The notes under the pieces were generated by a model. The model was not told the origin of the DNA. It saw only the letters and a list, made by a program, of their open reading frames with translations, and did not search any database. A DNA stretch of 64,000 nt from Hormiphora californensis (Eukaryota > Ctenophora > Tentaculata > Cydippida > Pleurobrachiidae). Made by a program: the position numbers and the translations under genes. Positions 11,801 to 22,179 of this stretch are shown one piece after another. Where the stretch lies: assembly GCA_020137815.1 (NCBI GenBank), contig CM035356.1, forward strand, positions 2,540,035-2,604,034, written 5' to 3'. How positions within the stretch are numbered: the first letter of the stretch is position 1; each line of letters opens with the position of its first letter.

Positions 11801-14800
11801 CCCCGAAATTTTTGATGCATTTATAATTCCTTCACCAAAATGTCCTCAAAGGCCTTCTGGGTGAGATCCCAAAAGTCTACCAACCAACTCCTGGGGGAAG
11901 TACCCTTAATTGGCCCTAATTGGCTTGATGGTATAACTCGCCAATTTTGCTAACTCAGCTCTGGAGCGTCGTAGAGACCTTTCATTGGTCGCAATCGATC
12001 CGGAATATATGATTTTATATTAGTGCTATGAAGGTCCGAAGTCGCTATCTCTAACCGTTTAGCCGCTAATTGGATTTAACTGATTGATTGGACTTAATTG
12101 GGACCCTCGTATCTCAGCTCAGGGACATCGTAGAGACTTTTCATTGGTCGGAAACTGACCGGAATGTGCAAGTTTATATTAGTGCTATGAAGGTCCAAAG
12201 TCGCTATCTCCAACCGTTTAGCCGGAAATCGAACTTCTTTAAAACCGTTTTGTGCATGGTTATTGGGTTTGTAAGATTTTCTGTTTCTCAGCTCAGGAGC
12301 GTCGTAGAGACTTGATTCCGGTTGCAAACGAACCGGAATACCCAAGTTTATATTGACGCTATGAAGGTCCGAAGTCGCTATCTCCAACCAATTAGCCGTA
12401 AATTGGACTTAATTGACCTTAATTGGGCGAAATAGCCAAATAGACCGCAAATTAGTGGCAAAATGTCTAACAAGCTAATTCCTTCACTAAGTGACCCTAA
12501 TGGGTCCCCCGAATCACCAAAAAAAATCATGGCCGATCGGAGTTGCAGAAGACCCTTATTTCCGGGTGGGCGCGGCACCAGTATTTTCAGGCAGATGCCA
12601 AAAACGTAACTTTCCTTTGGGAAGGAGTAGAGACAAATCTAAGGACATTAAAATGTGTAGCGTCCTCGCATTAGTGGGGGTAGACGCCCATAAAAAGTTC
12701 CTATCTCATTTTGTTAATTGGTTAATTAGATAATTAGTTGTGCGCATAGCCATATTTCCGATATTATACGGTTTAAATGGCTCAGTCATGAATAAGGACC
12801 TGTTTTTGACCGCTGAACACGATTATTCAAGCAATATAATGGAACTCAGAGGTGTGAAAAGTGTCTTAATTAGGCAAAATTGGATTATGGATATAATTGG
12901 GTATAATTGGGTACGTTGACCATACATTATCTTACTAGATACACCCTAAAACCCACTTAAATATCTCCTAAAGCTCTCCCAGAACCCGGTCAGAGCCTCC
13001 TTAATACCCCTCAGACATTTCTAGATACCCTCAAAATCCACTAGATAGCCCTCAGAATTAACTAGATACTCCTCCGATCCTTCAGATACCCTCAGACGGG
13101 CCTCAGACTCTGAGGCTCAGAGGCCACTAGATACCCCCTAGAATCACTAGTATGTGTCAACCACATCGTATTGACGTCACCCAGCGCCCTCAGAATCCAC
13201 TAGATGCCACACAGACCGTACTGGATACCCCTCAGACCCTATTAGATACCCTAATATCTCACCTGATACCCCTCTGACCCTCCAACACAACATATAGACC
13301 ATTTTAGATGCCCCTCTACCCTACTAGACGCCCCTCAGACCCTACTATACTAGATGCCCCTAAGACCCTGCTAGAAACTACTAATATACGCCACAGCCCC
13401 TGCTAGATACTCCCAGATCAAACTAGCTACACCTTGGACCTTTCTAGATATCTCTTAGGTACTTATAGACGTCCCCAAACACTTTTCGATATCTCTTATG
13501 CCCTTCAAGAACCCATCAGGGCATCCTAAATACCCCTCATACACTTCTAGAACCCCCTTATTACCAAAACTAGCATGGTCACAGATGTATCTACAACGAC
13601 TCTTGGCTCTAAAGTAACAAAATCTGAATGGCATCTAGTTGATTATGAGGGGTATCCAATTGGCTCTAAAAGTATCTAGTAGAGTCTTAGGGAATATATA
13701 GCACAGCCTGAGGGGCATCTAGTAGATTCTAAATCCCACTAAAAAGGCGTCAGACTCTACTAGATACCCATCGACTCCACTAAATACCCCCAGACAATTC
13801 TACTACTAGTTAGGGTCAAAAGGGTTTTTAGAAGGGTATGAGGAGTATATGCTTAGGCTTTTGCGAGGCCCTCAGGGTTTCTAGATGGGTATGAGAGATT
13901 TCTATAGAGTCTGGAGCGTCTAGAAGTGCCTAAGAGATATCTAGAAAGGTCTAAGGTGTAGCTAGTTGGATATGTGAGTATTAGCAGGTCTAAGCAGCTA
14001 AGGCGTATATTGGAAGTATCTGGCATGGTCTAAGGGGCATCTTTATGGTCTGAGAGGTAATACGTATCTAGTTAGGGTCTAGTAGAGTCAAAGGGCCATT
14101 TAGCACTGCCTGAGGGATTTCAGGTAGAGTCAGAGAAATAACTAGAATGGTCTAAGAGTTAAATGGGAGGATCAGAGGAGTATCAGGTATCTAGCACGGT
14201 CTGATATGTATCAGGTAGGGTCTGAGGGGTATCCAGTACGGTCTGAGTGGCATCTAGTGGATTCTGAGGGCGCTGGGTGACGTCAATACGATGTGGTTGA
14301 CACATACTAGTGATTCTGAGGGGGTATCTAGTGGCCTCTGAGCCTCAGAGTCTGAGGCCCGTCTGAGGGTATCTGAAGGATCGGAGGAGTATCTAGTTAA
14401 TTCTGAGGGCTATCTAGTGGATTTTGAGGGTATCTAGAAATGTCTGAGGGGTATTAAGGAGGCTCTGACCGGGTTCTGGGAGAGCTTTAGGAGATATTTA
14501 AGTGGGTTTTAGGGTGTATCTAGTAAGATAATGTATGGTCAACGTACCCAATTATACCCAATTATATCCATAATCCAATTTTGCCTAATTAAGACACTTT
14601 TCACACCTCTGAGTTCCATTATATTGCTTGAATAATCGTGTTCAGCGGTCAAAAACAGGTCCTTATTCATGACTGAGCCATTTAAACCGTATAATATCGG
14701 AAATATGGCTATGCGCACAACTAATTATCTAATTAACCAATTAACAAAATGAGATAGGAACTTTTTATGGGCGTCTACCCCCACTAATGCGAGGACGCTA

Positions 14801-17800
14801 CACATTTTAATGTCCTTAGATTTGTCTCTACTCCTTCCCAAAGGAAAGTTACGTTTTTGGCATCTGCCTGAAAATACTGGTGCCGCGCCCACCCGGAAAT
14901 AAGGGTCTTCTGCAACTCCGATCGGCCATGATTTTTTTTGGTGATTCGGGGGACCCATTAGGGTCACTTAGTGAAGGAATTAGCTTGTTAGACATTTTGC
15001 CACTAATTTGCGGTCTATTTGGCTATTTCGCCCAATTAAGGTCAATTAAGTCCAATTTACGGCTAATTGGTTGGAGATAGCAACTTCGGACCTTCATCAT
15101 ACTATTATTAAAGCAAATAGGGAAATCCAGTGTAACGTTTTTTACCTTATATGGCATTTAGCACGTGCAGGTTTAGAGCCTAGAGGTGAACTGTGGAGTA
15201 CTATTGGAGTGGGGCAGGAGTCGGAGCCGTTGCCAATGGCATGGTTGCTACTGTTATACTGCACGTGCCACGTGCTTTGATCTTTGCTTTAGTTGTTTCA
15301 CTGTTCCAGCTAATATATGCCTCTCTTCAACAACTCTTGATATACGACAGCGACAATTGGAGTTATTCACGCAAGATCTCACCGCTATTCTCTACTTTTC
15401 CATACACTGAGGGGTTCAAATGAGCATCACCAAAAGAAGTGCGAGAGAAACGAACAAGACGTTAGAGGTTAAACAGAACCGATGATCAATCTCAGAGATT
15501 AAGGCAGATGAATACTGCAAGCAGACGAAATAGTAAGTTCTTTATAACTTTGATCGCCGGATCATCATTTGACGTTCTGAAACCAGAAACTCGCAGCGAT
15601 CCCGCCTGAGCTCCTTCTAAGGTACCGTTACTTAAGATGGGATAGTGCATGTCATTAGTTAGACTGATGATGTCAGTGTTCCCTATTCCAGCTACCAATA
15701 CCATTTCCCCGAAATTCGCCCGTAGGGCGAACGGGTTTACTAGTAGCGTCAATATAAACTTGGGTATTCCGGTTCGTTTGCAACCGGAATCAAGTCTCTA
15801 CGACGCTCCTGAGCTGAGAAACAGAAAATCTTACAAACCCAATAACCATGCGCAAAACGGTTTTAAAGAAGTTCGATTTCCGGCTAAACGGTTGGAGATA
15901 GCGACTTTGGACCTTCATAGCACTAATATAAACTTGCACATTCCGGTCAGTTTCCGACAATGAAAGTCTCTACGATGTCCCTGAGCTGAGATACGAGGGT
16001 CCCAATTAAGTCCAATCAATCAGTTAAATCCAATTAGCGGCTAAACGGTTAGAGATAGCGACTTCGGATCGATTGCGACCAATGAAAGGTCTCTACGACG
16101 CTCCAGAGCTGAGTTAGCAAAATTGGCGAGTTATACCATCAAGCCAATTAGGGCCAATTAAGGGTACTTCCCCCAGGAGTTGGTTGGTAGACTTTTGGGA
16201 TCTCACCCAGAAGGCCTTTGAGGACATTTTGGTGAAGGAATTATAAATGCATCAAAAATTTCGGGGGTCGACCCCTTTTTTTACACGTTTTCACTAGACT
16301 ATTGTTGTATTTCTCATAAGTTGGGGGCTTAAGTTTGGATAATCTCATGCTGGGGTAACAACAAAATGGCAAATGAGAAAACACACACACAAACTCACTA
16401 GTGATGATGGTGTAGAGCAGAGGACACATATTGGATGCCCTGATAACAAAGAATTTAATGTCAAGTCCAGCTACAGACGGGTTTCGGTCTCCCTGCATTA
16501 TGTTCCGCAGTACTTCAACTGAGATGGATGGTGGATTGTAAATTATCATAGCTATCATTTGAGACCGGGGGGGGGGGGGTAAGCTCATTTGTGGGGGGAT
16601 GGCTACTCGAGTTACCAGCAGTACTACTACTGCAGCTGTACAGGAAGTGAAGGGGTTGGTAAAATTTAGGCTCTTTCCGAAAAAAGAGAGTGGTCGGGAC
16701 GGCCCTGGCAGGTTCACCCCGCGCTGGTAAGCGCAGTATAAGGTTGTGCCGTCGGAACTAATGCTATCCAAACTATGTTGTCTAGCTGTACAACCACGCT
16801 GCTCTCTCCGTGCGACTCTTGATTGAAGAGCAACCCTCAATGTTGTTATTCAATTAGCGTCTATACTCATGTGACGGAGAGAGCAGGGCTGTGCAGCGTT
16901 CGTGTCGAGAAGACAGAGGGCAAGATGGGGCGCGGTGAATTCATGTTTTGTATGGCAGCCCTTGAGATACAAAAACTAAGGTTAACTCCTTGCAAAACTA
17001 TGGATGCGGAGAAGATACGAAAAAAAAAAAGAAAAAAAAAGGGGGTTGGGGTGGGGAGGGCAACATAAATGGAAAACGAATTGAATTGCCAAAAAGAGAG
17101 AGCAAAGAGCTGAGAGAGAGCACACCACCTACCAGGTTTAACAGAGAAGAACTCAGTTTTTCCTGCGACACAAATCACAAAGAGGGCATCCAGGGCACAT
17201 CCAACATTGAACGTCCACCAGAGCGAGTTGCAGGGGCAACTAGCAGGGATATACAGGACACCCTGCTTGATTAGGACACCTGTCACACCAGCCAACAGGA
17301 CAACTACCACACTACACATCTCTGAAAAGGTGAGGTTTTAGTAAAACACAAGGAAAGTTTCTGTAGCGAATTTCAAATAGGTGGAGATATTTCACGCACG
17401 CTATCTGATCACAGATTTCTTTTTACTTTTCCAGTTGGGTCCCGTTTAACGCGGGACCCCCCCAAATTAAGTCAACAGTAATACAGGTAATTACTGATTG
17501 CGGTAATTACTAAACCCGGATATACCACTTCCTTCCTACATCTAATCGCATCGAACATTGGTTGCAATAGTAATCCTTGTGCGCCGGAAAGGGGTTGTCG
17601 GTGGTGGCCACTAACATGATAGACCACGACCCCAACGTGTAACGAACACCGCATATTTAATTACTCTGTCCGGACACACTTCGCAAATATTACTCACTTG
17701 CACACTCGCGATGTTTGTAGACTAGGATCATCTGAAGGAGGACAAGACCCGCAATGAAACAAAGAGAGAAGGTGTTGATAAAGTCGTCTTGTTCGGGTTT

Positions 17801-20705
17801 AGTGTATACATGTTGGCCAGCCAGGTACCAGGTTGATACAATCAGGAGCAGCCCACGGGATGCTGGTGAGAGAGGTTAATTAATGGGATAATTAATTGGA
17901 AACTAGTTATCTCGGCACACATGAAGTATCAGATAAGATAACTTAAAAAGTACTAGTTAGATAATATTATTTGAAACTCTTGTATCCAATGTTTGAGAAC
18001 ATGATTCGGAATTTCTCGCGAGACACCGGTCAATCACCATATCAAGATTATTTGACTCACCACACTGGGTTGCACATTTCTGAGCTCCCTTCAGTAAGGT
18101 AGAGAAAGCTGCATATGAAGTGAGTAGCATTGCAAGGCCCAGAACAGTTGAGGAGTAACAGTGGGTGGGGATGTTGAATAGGGAGAAGCGTCTGTCAAGG
18201 AGGAACCCAACCAGGCACCCAACAGCAACTGAAATAGAGATGGGGTTAGTAGCCGTTATAGAGTAGAGGGGTTTCAATAATCAGTATTTTCATTATACAT
18301 CAGGGAATAATCAATATCCGAGAGGGAAATGGGATAGAAATATAGAACTTTCCCAATATTCATACCATTGTAAGCACATCCAAGACTAGCGAACCTCCAC
18401 TGCATGTAAACAGCCAGGATTGATACAGAAGTAAGGAAGGCAAATGAACCCTGCAGCTCTTGGCCATCCCCATTCTGACAGTATTCCTTGTCGTAGTAAC
18501 ATCCACCGAAATACAAGGCGAGAGTACCGAACAGTGCAATAGGAGCTGAAAAAGGAGATAATGAGTTGAACGATTATGCAATTGTCAGATGTTGGGTATA
18601 AAGAGGGGTGAATTTTTCTTCTGTCAGTTAGCAGGGTGGCGCAGTGGAAGCGTGCTGGGCCCATAACCCAGAGGTCGGTGGATCGAAACCACTTCCTGCT
18701 ATAAACTTTTTGACTTTTTCTAATATTTTTTTAAAATTAATTGAAAATTTTTGGAAATATATTATGGATATTACCACGCCCTAATTACCTTTAATTAACT
18801 CCGGAAACGAGTAATGGAAGCTGGAAATGTGCGCGCCATTTTCAAATCCGAGATCTGCGCGGGGTACTCTGTACAAAATGTTCCGCGCGTTACGTCGATA
18901 CCGAACAAAGACAGAATTTGGGCGGTAAAGTGTAGGCAGTACTGAGGTACTGGGAGGGGGGGGCCCGCGTATTAAAATGTCCTTTAATGTCCCTCGATTT
19001 TTGGGTCATTAAATTGCCCGGGGTAATTTGGGACATTAAAAGACATTAAAGGACATTAAAGGACAAGAAATTTTAACTTCCAAAAACCATTTCAGAATGT
19101 GTTACCAAACATTTCTACCGCCAATGTCCCATCTTTCGATTCCAATGAATGTTCATAAATGTTCAGTGGTGATTGGGCTTGCTTTTGCGTGGGACGTGGG
19201 TGCGGTACCTTTTTTTAAATGTACATATTTCTAGCCTAGACGATATCACAAAATCATCTTATGAAACGAGTAGAGAAGACACCGAAGTCATAAAAGTGAG
19301 AGAGAACAGCTCCGATTTTGATGAACTTGGTCAGAATATGTGGTGCAATAGCTAACTAATAGATTTCGTTTTTTAGTCGTTTGTTAATCAGATCGAACTC
19401 TGACAAAAAACCAGGTATTATACAGGAAATGAGATGAAGTAAACCCTGGCTAGTTGGCCATCCCAATGCAACGGTATTTCTGGTCGTAGAATCAACGACA
19501 ATCTGCAGCTTGATACCGAACACGTTGAATAGGAACTTAGGAAAAAGTTATGATTTGAACAATTATGCAATTGTCAAAATGTTGGAAAAAGGGTCATATC
19601 TGCTTCTATAGAAGTTAGAGAGTGGCAGTAATGCAGGGCCAATAACCCAAGGTCGTGGATCTAAACCTACTTCCTGCATAAAAATTTGACTTTTTAAAAA
19701 CTGTTTTTTTACTAAAATTAATGAAAATCTTTGGAAATTTTATCGGGATTGTCACGAAACCCTACATAACCTTTAATTCCTCCGAGGAAACGACTAAGGA
19801 AGCTGGAAAATGTGCGCGCCATTTTCATAATGCGAATCTGCGGGAATAGTACTTGACAAAATGTTTCCGCCGTTAATTCAGTCCGTAAAAAGCAGAATTG
19901 GCGTGTTATTTAAGTGTTTGGTCCAGAATTAAGCGGACTGTGGAAAGAGAGAGCGTGAGAGGAACGTTTACCTCCTGCTGCTTGTTCCCTCCTGGCTCTG
20001 CTGCACACTTGCACATCAAAGTAGTGACAGGTTACCCGTGGGTTATGTCTCTGTTATGACAGTCAGAGTTTCACAAAGTTTATATGTGTGCGTGTGTATA
20101 GTTGTATACTGTACCAGGAAGAGCTATTATATACACTCAGTGAAGTGTGTGTGTATAGCGGCATACTGGGCATTCCAAGCAGGAAAAGATGGAGGGAGAT
20201 TTCATAGCACTTGCACTTTTCATTAGAAAGGATCGTGATACAAAATAACTTTCCCCCTCAGATACTATCAAATCACGTAGCTGTGCAGTGCGAAATGTGC
20301 AGCAGTGAGAAATATAATTGTGTGTTCGACTGGATGTAATATGATGGTGTAATTAGCACCAATTATTTGTGTGTAACTCACCGTTTAGTCGGTATGAGAG
20401 AGTACCGTGTTCTGTTGGAATACCCTTGGCGACCTGAAACAAGGGGGATTAGTTGTCGACTGCATCATTGCCCAGTTTGGAGAGGGCAGTTGTGAGTTGT
20501 GTCTTGTGAGACAAGGAATTAGGGGCTAGCTTAATTTGTTATAAAAAGGCTGGGACATTGCGAAACTGATACCAGTGGGCTGTTCTAAGAGTTTGGAGTA
20601 AGAAAATTCATCATATGCAAAAAGACATGGTAACTGCAGAGAATGAACTAGTGTGTGTAACAGACGTCATGACTCATATTATAAACTGAGCAGTGGTGAA
20701 TGAGA

Positions 20706-20765
<60 letters not shown>

Positions 20766-21817
20766 TAGAAGACCTCCAAGTGTTGTAGAGAGAGGTGCAG
20801 ATGTTACACGCACACATTACAGTCTAGCAGACTATCACCACATATTAAATACACTGCTGTGAGTGGTGCTGGATAATGTTGCATGTCGATGTATAATACA
20901 CGTTTGTTATGTATAGGTACACTGTGTGCACAATGTGTGCACATTTTTGTACAAACATGAAATATCTTGTTTGTACAGTGGTGTACGTCAAACATCACCA
21001 CAACCAATTAAATGTCGACAAACCACAACAATTAATCCGTCGACAGAATTACGATTGGATGCTTGTGACCAGACAGTGGGTTAGAACATAACAAGATATG
21101 ACAAGATATTGTTTATAAAGGACTCACCTCCCCAATGGGGATAAGGAAGAGAAGGGCCAAGATAATATCCGATGAAATGCCCTGAACCGTCACAGTCTCG
21201 TTGTACATGATACTCAAACTTGGTATCTGAAAATATAATCATTATTGTGGTCAAATCTCTTGAGTCAATTTTAGCAAATTAAAGCTCTTCACTATCACTA
21301 TTGTTAAATCAAGTGACCTCATGACTTACCGTAGGTATTTTCAGATCACATTTTCCGTAAGTACACATGGTGACAGACACGTATGCCAGGAGCAGGTAAA
21401 CACTTACTATCACCAACTCTTTCACCACAGGACACAGCCTCACCACACAGTCCTTCACTGACTTGAAACTGCCCAGAACACAGGTGGTGACACAGCACCC
21501 ACCAGCAGTAGTGGAGGTGACAACATCACCACCATCACCACCGCCCTCACCCCGGTTCAGACGGGTGTTATATCGGTGGGGAGAAGGTGATCGGTTGGAG
21601 AGTGATTTGCGGCGGGAGGGTGACCGAGATCGGGATCGTGAAGTTGAGCGTCCGGTTCGTGTTGTCGTCACTTCCTGAAATAATGAAAGTTTGAAGATTT
21701 GACGTACTCCTTTATAAAACTAAATACTACTCCTTTATAAATTTAAACATTTGTTCTAAAAAAACATACCGTGGTACTGGTAGTGACAGTCTCCGATTCA
21801 ACCACTTCAACTGCCAT
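8886..21817 (-). CDS. LBR: Lamin B receptor-like / sterol C14-reductase-family membrane protein, 14 exons
   Basis: Fourteen exons trace in frame: 21817-21770, 21674-21330, 21226-21128, 20433-20382, 18545-18366, 18228-18061, 17862-17698, 17321-17133, 16518-16399, 11665-11546, 9772-9668, 9562-9449, 9348-9202 and 9028-8886. They total 1503 nt (500 aa). The head has an Arg-Ser tract (SRSRSRSPSRRKS), as in LBR, where it contacts chromatin and SR kinases. At least eight hydrophobic segments follow. Blocks matching the LBR/TM7SF2 fold are KGIPTEHGTLSYRLNG, DRNPSVAGLDIKFF (family form LNPRIGxxDxKFF) and SGLWKFVRYPFISGTLVL (family form SGWWGFVRHPNYLGDL). The LBR Tudor domain is absent. The C-terminal NADPH-side block is degenerate (YNYNKLSPEFYGARAWKEY) and lacks the usual RD and C..KYG residues, so reductase activity is doubtful. 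Inner nuclear membrane location is inferred. Confidence 0.8.
10386..11268 (+). CDS. Secreted protein of unknown function with a possible sushi-like C-terminus, nested in LBR intron
   Basis: Three exons: 10386-10455, 10489-11013 and 11105-11268. Exon 1 encodes a signal peptide (MEKPWIIVIAIIVLTVSA, then D). Exon 2 encodes a roughly 175-aa domain with blocks EWSDTKVIEE, SINFYWNTKTWRQVAIEQGS and LWRITKSPDGLQIHFNG. The last resembles, from memory, the W-(K/R)-I-x-K-(T/S)-x-x-x-L-x-I-x-x-N-G pattern of an unnamed extracellular domain in invertebrate proteins. Exon 3 encodes about 54 aa starting ACPEFPRYG and ending WSSLKCVGG, with cysteines spaced like a partial complement-control (sushi) module. 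The frame is continuous across both introns. The stop follows KCVGG directly, although a GTGGGT there could be a donor to further exons. It lies antisense inside the LBR intron between exons 10 and 11. Confidence 0.7.
11776..16301. mobile_element. Giant foldback element, 4.5 kb, in LBR intron 9
   Basis: The two halves are inverted copies meeting near 13730. For example, the sequence of 12378-12733 reappears inverted at 14725-15080, nearly unchanged. Ends begin TAGTCTAGTGAAAAC on both sides, flanked by a possible TTGT direct repeat. The outer part of each arm holds three tandem modules of about 170 bp, each running from a GTCGTAGAGAC block to a CTATCTCCAACCGTTTAGCCG block. Next comes a GGAGTAGAGACAAA ... 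GCGTCCTCGCATTAGTGGGGG module. The inner 0.7 kb of each arm is a degenerate CTAGATACCCCTCAGACC-type tandem repeat. The right arm carries a 646-bp insertion. No transposase is seen, so it is non-autonomous. Single-base differences between arms suggest moderate age or gene conversion. Confidence 0.9.
15098..15743. other. Insertion interrupting the right arm of the giant foldback
   Basis: At GGACCTTCAT the right arm leaves the inverted match and returns at AGCGTCAATATAAAC. The inserted 646 bp has no visible terminal repeats or clear target duplication. It contains a short hydrophobic open frame (15193-15423, plus) and another on minus (15492-15752); I recognise neither. Confidence 0.7.
16560..17070. 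other. LBR intron 8 sequence with homopolymer runs, no gene
   Basis: Contains a G run near 16566-16579 and an A-rich/G-rich tract near 17018-17062. Open frames here overlap simple sequence and LBR exon edges; none is supported as a separate gene. Confidence 0.5.
18630..18701 (+). tRNA. Initiator tRNA-Met (CAT)
   Basis: A 72-nt cloverleaf: acceptor AGCAGGG paired with TCCTGCT plus discriminator A, anticodon stem-loop CTGGGCCCATAACCCAG with CAT at 18662-18664, and T-arm GGTGGATCGAAACCACT. The A1-T72 pair, the GGGC/CCCA-type anticodon stem and ATCGAAA in the T-loop are hallmarks of eukaryotic initiator tRNA rather than elongator Met. Internal A and B box positions are intact. It lies in LBR intron 4, 84 bp from exon 5, on the opposite strand. 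Confidence 0.95.
19420..19930. pseudogene. Decayed tandem duplicate of LBR exon 5 plus initiator tRNA
   Basis: This 500-bp stretch aligns along its length with 18420-18930. It retains a damaged copy of LBR exon 5 (TTGGCCATCCC ... TGGTCGTAG ... GATACCGAAC), then TTGAACAATTATGCAATTGTC. Next is a broken tRNA (19616-19679, keeping CAGGGCCAATAACCCA where the intact gene has CTGGGCCCATAACCCAG). The AGGAAGCTGGAAAATGTGCG tail follows. Small indels and substitutions are spread throughout. It lies in LBR intron 4, upstream of the working exon. Confidence 0.85.
20709..20765. repeat. (GA)n microsatellite
   Basis: Near-perfect GA dinucleotide tract of about 55 bp in LBR intron 4, decaying to GAAAGAGA at its 3' side. 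Confidence 0.95.
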
Positions 21818-22179
21818 TGGGTTACGTTATTGCTAGAGAAAATAAGAGGGATTTTAGAGACATCGGTTTTTGGAGCCTGGAGAGAAGGCCAGCCAATGAT
21901 AGAAATACAATCAGTAAAACGATATTGTTTGTGAGTTTATTAAAAAAAACAGTTGTAAAAAGAAGAAAAGGGTGTCAGCAAAATTCAAACGGCTCACATC
22001 TCACACACATCTCACGATAAGTCAGTTTTTCACTCTAAAAGAATAAATATAGCAAATCAATTATTTCAATTTCAAATAAGTCTCATCTCACCACACGGCA
22101 CACACATTGGAACAAAATCATTTCATCATCATCAATAACTCTCGGTTAATTAACTATTTAATTAGTTTCCAGTTGTTTG

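Noticed and set aside
12088-12733. ORFs repeated in both arms of the giant foldback
   Set aside because: They recur because the DNA is an inverted repeat. Codon content is repeat-derived (SLYDAPELRN is the translation of GAGTCTCTACGACGC) and no protein family is recognised.
15193-15752. Hydrophobic plus-strand frame and 86-aa minus-strand frame in the arm insertion
   Set aside because: No recognisable family, no splice context; too short to support.
18600-18720. Elongator tRNA-Met
   Set aside because: The A1-T72 pair, GGGC/CCCA anticodon stem and ATCGAAA T-loop mark the initiator form.
21463-21678. Plus-strand frame opposite LBR exon 2
   Set aside because: Antisense shadow of the Arg-Ser exon.
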